From Gemmataceae bacterium (GTDB lineage Bacteria; Planctomycetota; Planctomycetia; Gemmatales; Gemmataceae), in the NCBI GenBank assembly GCA_003136315.1, contig PLDW01000137.1:1-39166 (forward strand): 39,166 bases of DNA. The letters run 5' to 3'. The notes under the pieces were generated by a model that saw only the letters and a list, made by a program, of their open reading frames with translations, had not been told where the DNA came from and ran no database searches. Below are positions 24,641 to 32,932 of the stretch, piece after piece. The position numbers and the translations under genes were made by a program. Position 1 is the stretch's first letter. Each line of letters starts with the position of its first letter.

Positions 24641-25921
24641 TTATTTCGCTGTCACCTCCAGGGCAACGTCGTTGGTGCCGGCCTTGATGGTGACCTTCAG
24701 TGGCGTGGTCTTCGGGGTGGCGTATTGTTCAGGAAGCAGGGTTTTTGCGTTGGTCTCACCGTCATCGTAGCCCTTCCCGGTCTTCACCACGGTGACAATA
24801 AACTCCCCCGCCGGAGCCCCGTCGAATCGGCTGTAGGTGCTCACCTGGAACCGCCCAGCGGTGTCCGTCAGGCCATCAGAGATTGCGTTGAACTTCTCCG
24901 TCTCCTTGTTGAAGCGGTAAAACGCAACCGTCGCCCCGGCCAGCGGCTTGCCATCCAGTGTGAGCGTCCCGGTCACCGGGTACGTCGGCACCACTTTCCG
25001 CTTTGACCCCCCCTCCTCGGTGTCCGGGATGGTCAGGTCGGCCGGGAGGATACCATCGAGCAACACGTTGGCGATCAATGGCGTGTCCTTCTTCATCGTC
25101 ACCCAGGCAATATGGTCGAACTCGCCGTACTCGTTGCCGCGGAGCCGGCTCCCGCCCCCGGTGGTTGCAAGCTGGAAGTACTTCATGCCGTTCCGCTCGT
25201 ACATCTGATACCGGTGAACGTGCCCGCAGAACACCGTGTACTTCCGCCCAGCGAGGGCCTGCTCGACTTCCGCCCAGCCATTTTTCACGAGATCCTTGGC
25301 GGTCCAGATCGGCTTGTGGACGAACACAAAGGTCCACCGGACTCCAGAGTTGGCAGCGAGCGTCTTGCGGACGTACTCCCGCTGCTCAGGGTCAATGACG
25401 CTGATCGCATCCGGTGGGTTCTCGCTGCACAGTGAGAGGAAGAGAGTGTTCTTGTAGATGAAGTGGAAGTAGCGTTTCCCGTACCGCTCGCCCCACTTCT
25501 GGCCCTGGACCTTGTTCGGGATGTCATGGTTCCCGGGGGTGTAGAAGAACGGCATCTCGAACTTCTGGACGAACGCATCGAACTGGTTCCACTCGGCGGT
25601 GATGGTGTCTTCTTTCTGCGAGTATCCCTCGATCAGATCGCCAACGGACATCACGAATTGCGGCTGGAGGAGGTTCACCTGATAGACGGCCTTCGAGAAC
25701 ACTTTCTCCCGGTGTCCACCGGTGCGATCCGCGACGACGGCGAACTGGAACTGGTCGTCGGCGACGTTCAGTTTCAGGTTCGTCCACGGGTTTTTGTCCG
25801 CGGTCTCGATGCGCAGGTCCGGCGAGTCGGCCCGGGGGTCGGCAGCGGTCCGGGACTGGGACAGGTCAACAACCATTACCAGGAAGGCGAGTACCGATCC
25901 ACCGAGCAACAACTTCTTCAT
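24641..25921 (-). CDS. Secreted calcineurin-like metallophosphoesterase with C-terminal beta-sandwich
   Basis: A 426-residue exported phosphoesterase. An N-terminal hydrophobic segment (KKLLLGGSVLAFLVMVVDL) is a signal peptide or anchor. Metal motifs: D65 in VADRTGGH (the usual DxH is replaced by DRT), GD at 94-95 (GDLIEGY), GNHD at 130-133, H202 in VFVHKP, and GHVH at 233-236. Residues ~318-426 form a carboxypeptidase-regulatory/transthyretin-like beta-sandwich (VTGTLTLDGKPLAGATVAFY, then GRFQVST). The substrate is unknown. The start is the ATG at 25921 (MKKLLL), and the gene stands alone. Confidence 0.88.
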   Translation of the reverse strand: MKKLLLGGSVLAFLVMVVDLSQSRTAADPRADSPDLRIETADKNPWTNLKLNVADDQFQFAVVADRTGGHREKVFSKAVYQVNLLQPQFVMSVGDLIEGYSQKEDTITAEWNQFDAFVQKFEMPFFYTPGNHDIPNKVQGQKWGERYGKRYFHFIYKNTLFLSLCSENPPDAISVIDPEQREYVRKTLAANSGVRWTFVFVHKPIWTAKDLVKNGWAEVEQALAGRKYTVFCGHVHRYQMYERNGMKYFQLATTGGGSRLRGNEYGEFDHIAWVTMKKDTPLIANVLLDGILPADLTIPDTEEGGSKRKVVPTYPVTGTLTLDGKPLAGATVAFYRFNKETEKFNAISDGLTDTAGRFQVSTYSRFDGAPAGEFIVTVVKTGKGYDDGETNAKTLLPEQYATPKTTPLKVTIKAGTNDVALEVTAK

Positions 25922-26148
25922 GGCAGCGTCTCCAACAGGGGCAGCATGGTGAGATGAAGAAGAGGATACCCGAACCGCATGGGGGAAAAAGTCTTGACTC
26001 GCTCGTTCACAGATCTTTCACACAGTACGTGCCCCCTGCGACTCTCCGACCAGGCGATCCCGCTGTGGGAAATCCTCGCAAAACCGGTCAGGTCGGTAAA
26101 ATGGGATCTGTCCGGAGGTGAGATCGCCACCGGACGTGAGGATTCGCG

Positions 26149-26958
26149 ATGAGTGCCGCCCCCCTCCCCCCACGCACGATGACCGTCCCTGAGTTCCGCG
26201 CAACGAAGGAACGCGGGGACAAACTCGCTGTCGTGACGGCTTACGACTACACTTCGGCCCGTCTCACGGACGAGGCGGGGGTGGACGCGATCCTCGTCGG
26301 GGACTCGCTCGGGATGGTGGTGCAAGGGCACCCGACCTCCCTCCCGGTCACTCTTCACGACATGATCTACCACACTCGCTGCGTGGTCCGCGGAGCGCGG
26401 CGAGCCCTGGTGGTTGCGGATCTCCCCTTCCTCACGTATCAGGTGAGTCCGCGCCAAGCGGTCCGAAGTGCTGGTCGGCTGATGAAGGAGGCCGGCGCGC
26501 ATGCGGTAAAACTGGAAGGTGGGGTCCGGATGGCGGGGACGATCCGGGCGGTGGTGGCGGCGGGAATCCCGGTGATGGGACACGTTGGCCTGACCCCGCA
26601 GTCGGTCCACCAGTTCGGCGGCTTCAAGGTCCAGCGGGACGAGGCCCAGTTACTGGCGGACATCCGGGCGGTGGAGGTGGCCGGAGCGTTTGCGGTCGTG
26701 GTCGAGAGCGTGCCAGCGGATATCGGAGCGCGGCTGACGCAGTCGGTGAGCATCCCCACGGTGGGGATCGGGGCGGGGGCGGGGTGCGATGCCCAGGTTC
26801 TGGTCTTTCACGACATGATGGGGCTCTTCACCGACTTCAAACCGAAGTTTGTCAAGCGGTACGTGGATCTCGGATCGCAGATCCGCACGGCTGTCGAAAC
26901 CTACTGCCGGGAGGTCCGCGACGGCTCCTTCCCGGGTCCGGAGCACAGTTTTCGCTGA
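26149..26958 (+). CDS. panB: 3-methyl-2-oxobutanoate hydroxymethyltransferase
   Basis: Makes ketopantoate from alpha-ketoisovalerate and methylene-tetrahydrofolate, the first committed step to pantothenate and CoA. The 269-residue protein has the metal- and substrate-binding residues D52 (VGDSLGMVVQGH), D91 (VADLPF), K121/E123 (VKLEGG) and E186 (VVVESVP), all conserved. MGHVGLTPQSVHQFGG and IPTVGIGAGAGCDAQVLV are PanB signatures. panC and panD are not in the window. The start at 26149 gives normal length; an internal ATG at codon 11 is possible. Confidence 0.96.
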   Translation: MSAAPLPPRTMTVPEFRATKERGDKLAVVTAYDYTSARLTDEAGVDAILVGDSLGMVVQGHPTSLPVTLHDMIYHTRCVVRGARRALVVADLPFLTYQVSPRQAVRSAGRLMKEAGAHAVKLEGGVRMAGTIRAVVAAGIPVMGHVGLTPQSVHQFGGFKVQRDEAQLLADIRAVEVAGAFAVVVESVPADIGARLTQSVSIPTVGIGAGAGCDAQVLVFHDMMGLFTDFKPKFVKRYVDLGSQIRTAVETYCREVRDGSFPGPEHSFR

Positions 26959-27002
26959 GGACGGCGGATGCTGACGGAGAGTTTTGACCCACGGGCCACG
27001 CG

Positions 27003-27608
27003 ATGAAACTTCTGCTCTTCAGCGATCTTCATTGCGATCATGCGGCGGCCGTCTCCCTGGCCCGCCGCGCGACCGGGGTCGACATTCTGGTTGGGGCCGG
27101 TGACTTCACGAACCTCCGCAATCGCGACCACCTGCCCGATTGCCTCGACGTCCTGTGGGCCACCGGGAAACCCACCATCCTCGTTGCCGGGAATAACGAA
27201 TCGACCGACGAACTGGTGGCCTACTGCCGCGACTGGTCGGCGGCTCATGTCCTGCACGGATCGGGGGTTGAGGCTGGTGGGATGACGTTCTTCGGTGTCG
27301 GAGGGGGCATCCCGATCACTCCATTCGGATCGTGGAGCTACGATTTTGACGAAGATCAGGCAGCAGGGTTATTTGCAGGGTGCCCGGCCGGGTGCGTTCT
27401 GGTCACGCACTCGCCGCCGAAAGGTGTGGGCGATGTCTCGGGTCGGGGGGCGAGCATCGGGAGTACGGCTATCCGCGACGCGATCCGACGGGTTCGCCCG
27501 CGGTTGGTGGTGTGCGGACATGTCCACGCGAGCGGCGGCCAGACCGGATACCTCGACGGCATCCCGGTTGTGAACGCCGGTCCAGGTGGGGTAGAATGGG
27601 AACTGTGA
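27003..27608 (+). CDS. Cytosolic metallophosphoesterase (YfcE/YvnB-type fold)
   Basis: A 201-residue calcineurin-fold phosphoesterase without signal peptide. It has the full metal motif set: D8/H10 (SDLHCD), GD33-34 (GAGDF), GNN63-65 (AGNNES), H136 (VTHSPP) and GHVH at 172-175. The compact length and the GNNE form fit the small phosphodiesterase group. The substrate is unknown. It follows panB by 44 bp and could be cotranscribed with it. Confidence 0.88.
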   Translation: MKLLLFSDLHCDHAAAVSLARRATGVDILVGAGDFTNLRNRDHLPDCLDVLWATGKPTILVAGNNESTDELVAYCRDWSAAHVLHGSGVEAGGMTFFGVGGGIPITPFGSWSYDFDEDQAAGLFAGCPAGCVLVTHSPPKGVGDVSGRGASIGSTAIRDAIRRVRPRLVVCGHVHASGGQTGYLDGIPVVNAGPGGVEWEL

Positions 27609-27652
27609 GGGCCAACGACGGGTATCAGCCGGGCGCGGGAGGCGGACCGGTT

Positions 27653-27702
27653 TTGACAGCCCCGTCCCACAGGTTGACGCACCCCCTTGCGGCCCCTAGA
27701 AA
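27653..27702 (+). promoter_or_regulatory. Possible sigma70-type promoter for tRNA-Glu
   Basis: TTGACG at 27674-27679 is followed 17 bases later by TAGAAA at 27697-27702, placing transcription start near 27709, about 20 bases before the tRNA. A second -35-like TTGACA lies at 27653-27658 but has no good partner at 17 bp. The match is partial. Confidence 0.35.
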
Positions 27703-27730
27703 TGCAGAGTCCTGGTGCCGGTCGCGCGTT

Positions 27731-27803
27731 GGCCCTGTCGTCTAGAGGCCTAGGACACTGCCCTTTCAAGGCAGTAACCGGGGTTCGAATCCCCGCAGGG
27801 TCA
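27731..27803 (+). tRNA. tRNA-Glu (anticodon TTC)
   Basis: A full cloverleaf is readable. The acceptor stem GGCCCTG pairs with CAGGGTC (one G-U), with discriminator A at 27803. The D arm is present. The anticodon stem CTGCC/GGCAG encloses CTTTCAA (anticodon TTC, reading GAA/GAG). The T arm is CGGGG-TTCGAAT-CCCCG. CCA is not encoded. Length is 73 nt. No integrase or attachment repeat was seen nearby. Confidence 0.96.
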
Positions 27804-27866
27804 TTGGAACGTCAGGACTGGATGGGACAGGAGCGGACCTTTCGGCCCCACCACCTCTTGACCCGG

Positions 27867-27976
27867 CCTAAGGACCACCGGAGAAAAACCCCTCGACTGC
27901 AAGGCAGTGGGGAGTCAAACTGCCCTCCGACTCCCCCTTCCTTCTCAGGAAAGGGGGTCCGGGGGTTGGGTTTTGA
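27867..27976 (-). repeat. Interspersed repeat, copy 4 (about 110 bp)
   Basis: In reverse complement it reads CAACCCCCGGACCCCCTTTC, hairpin arm GAAGGAAGGGGG, AGTCGGAGGGCAGTTTGACT, then TTTTCTCCGGTGGTCC. It is collinear with copy 2 at 12838-12940 over its full length, with scattered substitutions and small indels. Confidence 0.85.
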
Positions 27977-28067
27977 CCGCTCATCAGTATCAACCGGGCT
28001 GAAATTCGACATCTGGCGGGTGTGAGCTAGGCTTGTGCGATTCGTCCGCACTCGCCGGAGTCACCCG

Positions 28068-29852
28068 ATGGTTTGCATCCGCCGGCTCGCTGGCTTCACC
28101 CTCGTTCTCGCTGCCGGCCTGACCGCCGGATGTGCCTCTCAGAGCCCGACGCCCGAGGCCGACCCCACCCCGCCGACGGTCGGCACCCCGGCAGGCCCTG
28201 CTGGTCCAACAGATCCCGCCAGCACAATCGGGATCGTCCCGGACCCCGCGGGTGGTCTGATCCGCGGGGGTCAGGGTGAGGCCCCACCACCACCGAAGCC
28301 GGGCGAAATCCTTCTTCCCAAAGCCGGGGGGGTGTGGCCGTGGAACCTCAATCCCGCCCCCGCCCCCCGGCCAGCAACCCCGGTCAGTTTCCCGGACGAA
28401 ACGGACCCCGTTGCTGGGCTCGTGGTTCGACCAGAGGTCGACCGAGCGGTCGTTGCCATCCGGCCTCTCTGGAAAACGGTCGGCGACCCGCAAAAGACCC
28501 GGTTTCTCTGGTGTGACACGGCTGCTGGCATTGTCCTCGCTCAGTGGGATGTGCCAGACCTTTGGGTGCCGCTTGGGCTCAGTCCCGACGGGCGTCGATT
28601 CCTCGTCCGGCGCGATGGCCCGAACGGTCGTCATATCCTCGCTGTCTGGACTGTGACGTCCGAAAACACCATCCAACGGAAAGCATTCAATCCCCACGAT
28701 CCGCCCGGGGACGGCCTGACTGGCATCCCGGACCTGGCTGACGGAACCAACGACAAATCCCGTGACGTGGTCTGGGCTGCCTGGGTTGGGCCGGACCGGA
28801 TCGTGTCGTCATCGCATCCCGGGCAGCTCCGCGTGTTCGATGCAGACACTTTCAAGCAAATGGGATCGATCGACGCCGCTCCCGGGCGACCAACCCTCAC
28901 TCCGGATGGGTCGAAGGTCGCGTTTCTGGTCGGCGATGGGGTGGCCCTCCTCGATCCGGCTGATTGCACTGTCGTGGGTGCCCGTCGGACCGGTCAACCA
29001 CCCGAACCCGCAGCCCTGGCGTTCAGTCCCGACGGGAAAATGCTGGCGATCGGTGGCGTGGACCGGACAATCTTCCTCGACATGCAAGCCGGAGATGTGT
29101 GGGAGACGATGTACCCCCGCAACAGCCCCGCCCCGAAAGAAGTCTCAGCGACGTTTGGGTGGGCCGGGACAAAGCACCTGTTCGTCGATCAGTTCCTGTA
29201 CGACCTGGAGACCCCGATCCCGATCTGGAACTACACCGGTGTGGACCAGACCCGCTGCGTGGGCCGGCAGACGTGGGCCGTGGTGAAGAAAGTGGGAACG
29301 GTCACCACGCTGCGGCCATTCGAGCTTCCACATCAGGTGGTCGCTGCCAGGGTTGCAGACGAAATCGCCAAACCGGGAGTGTTCACCCTTCGCCCCGGGG
29401 ATGGAATCCGGATCGACGCCTCCGCCATCCCCGAGGACCGACGGGCCGAAGTCGTTGCGGATTTACAAAATCGACTCCGGACGATCGGCTACCGGGCCGA
29501 CCCAACCGGGACCGCCGTTGTGATCGCGTCTCTCGATGAACCGACCCAGGCGACCGCAAGCTACATGGGGCACAAGCCGATCTCGTATATCCGCCAGCCA
29601 GCCCGGCTGAAGCTGGTGAAGGATGGGAAGGTGTTGTGGCAGCAAGCCTGGACGAATGACCCCCCGTTCCTGGTCCACTACTCGACCCAGACGACGCTCG
29701 CGGAACACCTCTGGAACACTGGCTACGGCAAACCGAACTACCGGATCTACTCATCCGCCCCGATCCCAAGTCTGTTCCGTGGCCCGAAGTCGCCGCCCAG
29801 CGCGTTCGGCTCGTCCGAACTCCAGCCGACCGGAATCAAGGACCGGCGGTGA
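28068..29852 (+). CDS. Lipoprotein with beta-propeller-like body
   Basis: A 594-residue lipoprotein. The signal MVCIRRLAGFTLVLAAGLTAGC has a lipobox LTAGC with the lipidated C22. A Pro/Thr-rich linker follows, then blade-like repeats (LSPDGRRFLVRRDGP, VFDADTFKQMGSID, LTPDGSKVAFLVGDGVALLD, FSPDGKMLAIGGVDRTI) typical of a WD40/YVTN propeller. The last ~170 residues are a separate region (IPEDRRAEVVADLQNRLRTI, VVIASLDEPTQATASYMG). The ATG at 28068 is preferred over an upstream in-frame start because GGAG lies seven bases upstream and the signal peptide begins here. Its 3' end (ELQPTGIKDRR) is partly duplicated at about 33812-33850. Function unknown. Confidence 0.78.
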   Translation: MVCIRRLAGFTLVLAAGLTAGCASQSPTPEADPTPPTVGTPAGPAGPTDPASTIGIVPDPAGGLIRGGQGEAPPPPKPGEILLPKAGGVWPWNLNPAPAPRPATPVSFPDETDPVAGLVVRPEVDRAVVAIRPLWKTVGDPQKTRFLWCDTAAGIVLAQWDVPDLWVPLGLSPDGRRFLVRRDGPNGRHILAVWTVTSENTIQRKAFNPHDPPGDGLTGIPDLADGTNDKSRDVVWAAWVGPDRIVSSSHPGQLRVFDADTFKQMGSIDAAPGRPTLTPDGSKVAFLVGDGVALLDPADCTVVGARRTGQPPEPAALAFSPDGKMLAIGGVDRTIFLDMQAGDVWETMYPRNSPAPKEVSATFGWAGTKHLFVDQFLYDLETPIPIWNYTGVDQTRCVGRQTWAVVKKVGTVTTLRPFELPHQVVAARVADEIAKPGVFTLRPGDGIRIDASAIPEDRRAEVVADLQNRLRTIGYRADPTGTAVVIASLDEPTQATASYMGHKPISYIRQPARLKLVKDGKVLWQQAWTNDPPFLVHYSTQTTLAEHLWNTGYGKPNYRIYSSAPIPSLFRGPKSPPSAFGSSELQPTGIKDRR

Positions 29853-29859
29853 GGACAAC

Positions 29860-29970
29860 GTGGACGAGATCACCCGCCTGGAGGAGGTCCGATCCGGGAG
29901 GGTGAAGACAGCCCCGTGGGCCAAGGTCCACAAGCGACTCCTGGAAAACGCTGTTGGCGACTCGGGTTGA
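29860..29970 (+). pseudogene. Short fragment resembling an addiction-module antitoxin tail
   Basis: A GTG-initiated 36-residue reading (DEITRLEEVRSGRVKTAPWA, then a short basic tail KVHKRLLENA) follows the lipoprotein stop by 7 bp. The SGRVK.APW.KV pattern resembles the end of small addiction-module components (TIGR02574-like). It is too short to be a full protein and may be a remnant or chance. Confidence 0.25.
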
Positions 29971-29991
29971 CTACCACGGATCGTGTCAGCA

Positions 29992-30717
29992 TCAACTCGG
30001 CGGTTCGAGCAGCGGACCGCGGAGCGGGACGGGAAACTCGGCCCACGAAGCCTGGTACGTCGCCTCGAGTGGGCACGGAACATACCGATCCGCGGTCAGG
30101 AAGATGGGCATATCCGGAAGCACGTCGCCGACGCCAACCGGCTCGATATACCCAGTGATCGTGCCGCCGGCCGAGTAGGCTGCGAGGGTAAGCGGTTTGT
30201 CGGCCGGCAGCTCGAAGTCCTCGTCCTTGAGGCGGTCCCAGATCAATTTGTGGATGCCCTGCGGATCCCGCTTCGAGGGCGGGAACAGATCGACGATCAG
30301 CAGGTGGATCCCAGCACGGAGCAACTGTACCGCCTTCCGTACGAACGACCTCACCGCGTGCCGGCTCGACTTGTTTCCGGGCGACACGATCTCGATGACC
30401 GCGACGACGTCCCCATCCGGGTGGCGGACGGTGATACGGTCGGTCTTATCGGCGTACGACGACATCTCGGATCGGACGACGAACCGGGCGGTCGGGGCGA
30501 CGAGGACGGTGTCTCCGCCCGGCGACATCGCGGGCTTGACAGGCAGTTCGAGCGCCACCACATCCGGTTCGGGGCCGCCGGTGATCTGCTCACGCATCGC
30601 AAAGTAGCCGGGTGGCAGGAGGCCGGCGTTCAGCGCCTCCCGGATCCGACCGATCCATGTTTGGTGGAAGTCGTGGAAGCGGTTCGCACGGACGCAGGTC
30701 CAGTCATGAATCGGCAT
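29992..30717 (-). CDS. DUF4058 family protein
   Basis: A 241-residue member of the DUF4058 family, common in Gemmata-type planctomycetes and in cyanobacteria. It starts MPIHDWTCVRANRFHDFHQTW, the usual family opening. The core has VVAVIEIVSPGNKSSRHAVR and AVQLLRAGIHLLIVDLFPPSK, ending with LPDMPIFLTADRYVPCPLEA. The E-I-V-SP-x-NK core resembles PD-(D/E)XK nuclease motifs, but activity is not established. A remnant C-terminal tail lies just upstream at about 30752-30815. The complete copy at 37828 belongs to the same family and a truncated one lies at 31487. Confidence 0.88.
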   Translation of the reverse strand: MPIHDWTCVRANRFHDFHQTWIGRIREALNAGLLPPGYFAMREQITGGPEPDVVALELPVKPAMSPGGDTVLVAPTARFVVRSEMSSYADKTDRITVRHPDGDVVAVIEIVSPGNKSSRHAVRSFVRKAVQLLRAGIHLLIVDLFPPSKRDPQGIHKLIWDRLKDEDFELPADKPLTLAAYSAGGTITGYIEPVGVGDVLPDMPIFLTADRYVPCPLEATYQASWAEFPVPLRGPLLEPPS

Positions 30718-30751
30718 TGGCCGTCCTCCGTGGGGGCGTGGGGTATTTTAC

Positions 30752-30815
30752 CACGGCCCGTGGCATCGGTGCGATGTCCGAGCACTTTGCCCGCTCGGCC
30801 CGACACATCGACGCT
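30752..30815 (-). pseudogene. Orphan C-terminal tail remnant A
   Basis: On the minus strand this reads RAERAKCSDIAPMPRAVV, a decayed copy of the tail seen intact at 32933-33097 (KWRAERAKYPPPVAPMPREK). It lies 34 bp upstream of the DUF4058 start. The stop codon of the tail is lost. Confidence 0.6.
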
Positions 30816-30881
30816 GCGGGCTTGCGGAGTTTGTCGTCCACATGCGGCAGCAAGCCGATTCTGTCGGCGACTTCGCCCGAG

Positions 30882-31490
30882 TCAAGAAGTCGGTGTCGGG
30901 CCGATAACAGGCAGTGGGGGGAATTCGATCCCCCGGTAAATCTCGGCCAATGGAACCACGGCCGATACTGTGGCCAGAGTCAGGGAGGCACCCAACCCGA
31001 CGAAATCCACCTGGCCCCAGGAGGCATCAGCCTGTCGGACGTATCGCTCAACCAGTGGCTCGTCCTGAGCCACGAGGACATACTCCATCACGGATGGGAG
31101 TTGTTTGTAGTGGCGAAATTTGGTGGTTCGGTCGTACCGCTCGGTGGAGGGGGAAAGCACCTCAATGACGACCTTCGGGTTGACCAGGGTGTCGCGGTTT
31201 TCGGGTGCGTACTCGGCTGGCCCACAGACGATCAGGAGATCTGGGTACGTGTACAACCCGGTCCGATCTACCTTGACCCGCTGGTCGGCGACGAAGACCT
31301 CACACGAGCTGCCCTGGAGACGGGCGTACAGCGTGCCGATCATGTTACGTGTGATGATGTTATGTTCCCGACTGGCACCGGCCATGGCGAACATTTCGCC
31401 ATCGTAGAACTCGCTCCGCCGTTCGGCCTTCTCCTCAAGGGCGAAGTATTCGGCGACGGTCAACTTGCGGGGCTTTGGGACGGCACTCAT
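30882..31490 (-). CDS. Uma2 family putative PD-(D/E)XK endonuclease
   Basis: A 202-residue Uma2-type protein, a family expanded in planctomycetes and cyanobacteria. It has KLTVAEYFALEEKAERRSEF, YDGEMFAMAGASREHNII, YPDLLIVCG (active-site Asp) and NPKVVIEVLSPSTERYDRTT with the Glu and a following Lys (TTKFRHY), matching the PD-(D/E)XK pattern. The biological role of the family is unclear. The ATG at 31490 is overlapped by the stop of the truncated DUF4058 reading (ATGA), so the two may have been coupled. A longer in-frame start at 31700 would run through that remnant's region and is not native. Confidence 0.85.
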   Translation of the reverse strand: MSAVPKPRKLTVAEYFALEEKAERRSEFYDGEMFAMAGASREHNIITRNMIGTLYARLQGSSCEVFVADQRVKVDRTGLYTYPDLLIVCGPAEYAPENRDTLVNPKVVIEVLSPSTERYDRTTKFRHYKQLPSVMEYVLVAQDEPLVERYVRQADASWGQVDFVGLGASLTLATVSAVVPLAEIYRGIEFPPLPVIGPTPTS

Positions 31491-31693
31491 TGGTTTGCCT
31501 CGTCGACGTGGAAAGAGACCTTCAGTGGAGGCGGAAATGAGACTCGCCCACGTCCGACCTTCTGCTCGACGAGGGCATAGTAGTCCTTGAGGAGCAGGCC
31601 ACCGCTGAGCGGGTCCTTGATACGAACACTCCAACTCCGGTGGAATTCGTGGAACAACCCTGATTGCACTCGGGTCCAGTCGTGAATTGGATG
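31487..31693 (-). pseudogene. Truncated DUF4058 gene
   Basis: Reads PIHDWTRVQSGLFHEFHRSW, then KDPLSGGLLLKDYYALVEQK, i.e. the first ~50 residues of a DUF4058 protein. It then switches to an unrelated tail (VSFPPPLKVSFHVDEANQ) whose stop overlaps the Uma2 start as ATGA. The codon where ATG is expected (31691-31693) reads CAT, so the start is lost. It aligns at DNA level with the intact copy at 29992-30717 around the start. Confidence 0.7.
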
Positions 31694-31736
31694 ATGGCAC
31701 CTCCCGCTGCTATCGTACCCTGTCAAACCGGGCGAG

Positions 31737-31823
31737 TCACCGCTTCTTCTCCCGTGGCATCGGTGCCACATCCGAGTATTTCGCCCGCTCGGCCCCACCA
31801 CTTCGTCACCTCGTCCGGCTTAA
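31737..31823 (-). pseudogene. Orphan C-terminal tail remnant B
   Basis: On the minus strand KPDEVTKW is followed, after a one-base frame change, by AERAKYSDVAPMPREKKR and a stop at 31737-31739. It is a decayed copy of the tail at 32933-33097 and lies about 45 bp upstream of the truncated DUF4058 gene, the same arrangement as remnant A. Confidence 0.65.
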
Positions 31824-31884
31824 TCGTTGTAGTGTGCGGCAATTTTGCTGTTCTCTCTTCGCGTGAAGAGATAGTATCAGGTCG

Positions 31885-32826
31885 ATGTTGCCCGCTTTTC
31901 CCGATCTGACGACCTACGACGAGGCCGCACGCTATCTGCTGGTGCGAGCCGGCGCGACGCTACTTGAGTGGCTACTCCGACTGGATCCCAGCCAAGTCCG
32001 CTTTGAGGGATGGCTTCAGAGCCAGTTGACATTGCCGGGCGTGAAACAACGGTTATGCGACGGTATCGCACGCCTGGCCGACCTCGAGCGCGGCGGAACG
32101 CCGTTTGCCGCCCTGGTCGAGATCCAGACCCGACCGGATGTGACCATGCCCGGACGCTTGCTGCTGGCTGGCGGTCTGTGTTCGTTGCTCCTGAAGCCCA
32201 CGCCTCTACCCGGCGACCGCTACGAACTGACCGCCATCGTAATCAACTTGACTGGCACGGGTCGTTCCGCCCGGCGCATGGTCCTGGGTGACACGCAGTG
32301 GACTCTGGTGCCCTGCGAGGTGGACGTGGAAGCCCTCGAGGCGAGTGCCCTCCTCGAAGAGATCGCGGCGGGGAAGGTGCCGCGAGAGTTACTGGCTCTG
32401 ATTCCGCTGATGAAACGCGGAGCGGAAGATGCTATCATCGCGCGATGGCTGGAGGTCGCGGGTAGCGATCCCGACGCGGGGAGACGCGGCGATTACTCGC
32501 TGGCGTTGGTATTCTCCGAGGCGGTACGTTGCCGCGACAAGTGGGAAATCGCTCTCAAGGGGTTCAATATGATCGAATCACCACTGGTTCGGGAATGGAA
32601 AGACGCCGCAAGGATCGAGGGGAAAATCGAGGGGAAAATCGAGGGGAAAATCGAGACCAAGATCGATTGGCTACTGCGTGTGGTGAGAGGGAGGTACAAG
32701 GGTGAGGCGGAACCGCTCAGCGAGGGTATTCGTGCGTGTCGTGATCCCGAGACGCTGGACCGCTGGCTGGATGTCGCACTTGCGGTCGAGGCCCTGGCGG
32801 AGTTCCGCAAGCAAACCGGATTGTGA
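31885..32826 (+). CDS. Rpn/YhgA-like PD-(D/E)XK family protein
   Basis: A 313-residue protein of the type annotated as Rpn family recombination-promoting nuclease/putative transposase or DUF4351-like in planctomycetes. The core is TYDEAARYLLVRAGATLLEW and RLADLERGGTPFAALVEIQT, where FAALVEIQT supplies the E-x-Q variant of the nuclease motif. Then comes the C-terminal Lys/Glu repeat IEGKIEGKIEGKIETKIDWL, encoded by a 12-bp tandem repeat, common in this family. The ATG at 31885 (MLPAFPDLTTYDEAAR) begins the domain directly. Nuclease activity is inferred from the family only. Confidence 0.72.
   Translation: MLPAFPDLTTYDEAARYLLVRAGATLLEWLLRLDPSQVRFEGWLQSQLTLPGVKQRLCDGIARLADLERGGTPFAALVEIQTRPDVTMPGRLLLAGGLCSLLLKPTPLPGDRYELTAIVINLTGTGRSARRMVLGDTQWTLVPCEVDVEALEASALLEEIAAGKVPRELLALIPLMKRGAEDAIIARWLEVAGSDPDAGRRGDYSLALVFSEAVRCRDKWEIALKGFNMIESPLVREWKDAARIEGKIEGKIEGKIETKIDWLLRVVRGRYKGEAEPLSEGIRACRDPETLDRWLDVALAVEALAEFRKQTGL
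32614..32649 (+). repeat. 12-bp in-frame tandem repeat, three perfect units plus one degenerate
   Basis: ATCGAGGGGAAA repeats at 32614-32625, 32626-32637 and 32638-32649, followed by a degenerate unit (ATCGAGACCAAG). It encodes an IEGK tetrapeptide repeat, so length changes by slippage would stay in frame. Confidence 0.95.
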
Positions 32827-32932
32827 ACGGGTGGTCGCGGAAACGTGGCACCACCTCCAAGACACTCGACCCCAGGTCGGTAAGGGTCGGAGCAACCGTT
32901 CGATCCACCTGTTTCGGGTCCGTCCCGATCGG

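Noticed and set aside
27653-27803. tRNA-Glu considered as an integration site for a genomic island
   Set aside because: No integrase gene and no repeat of the tRNA 3' end were seen downstream; the accessory genes start at 28 kb but have no visible attachment repeat to the tRNA.
29983-30939. Plus-strand 318-codon open frame opposite the DUF4058 gene
   Set aside because: Antisense shadow: the minus-strand frame has the full family signature.
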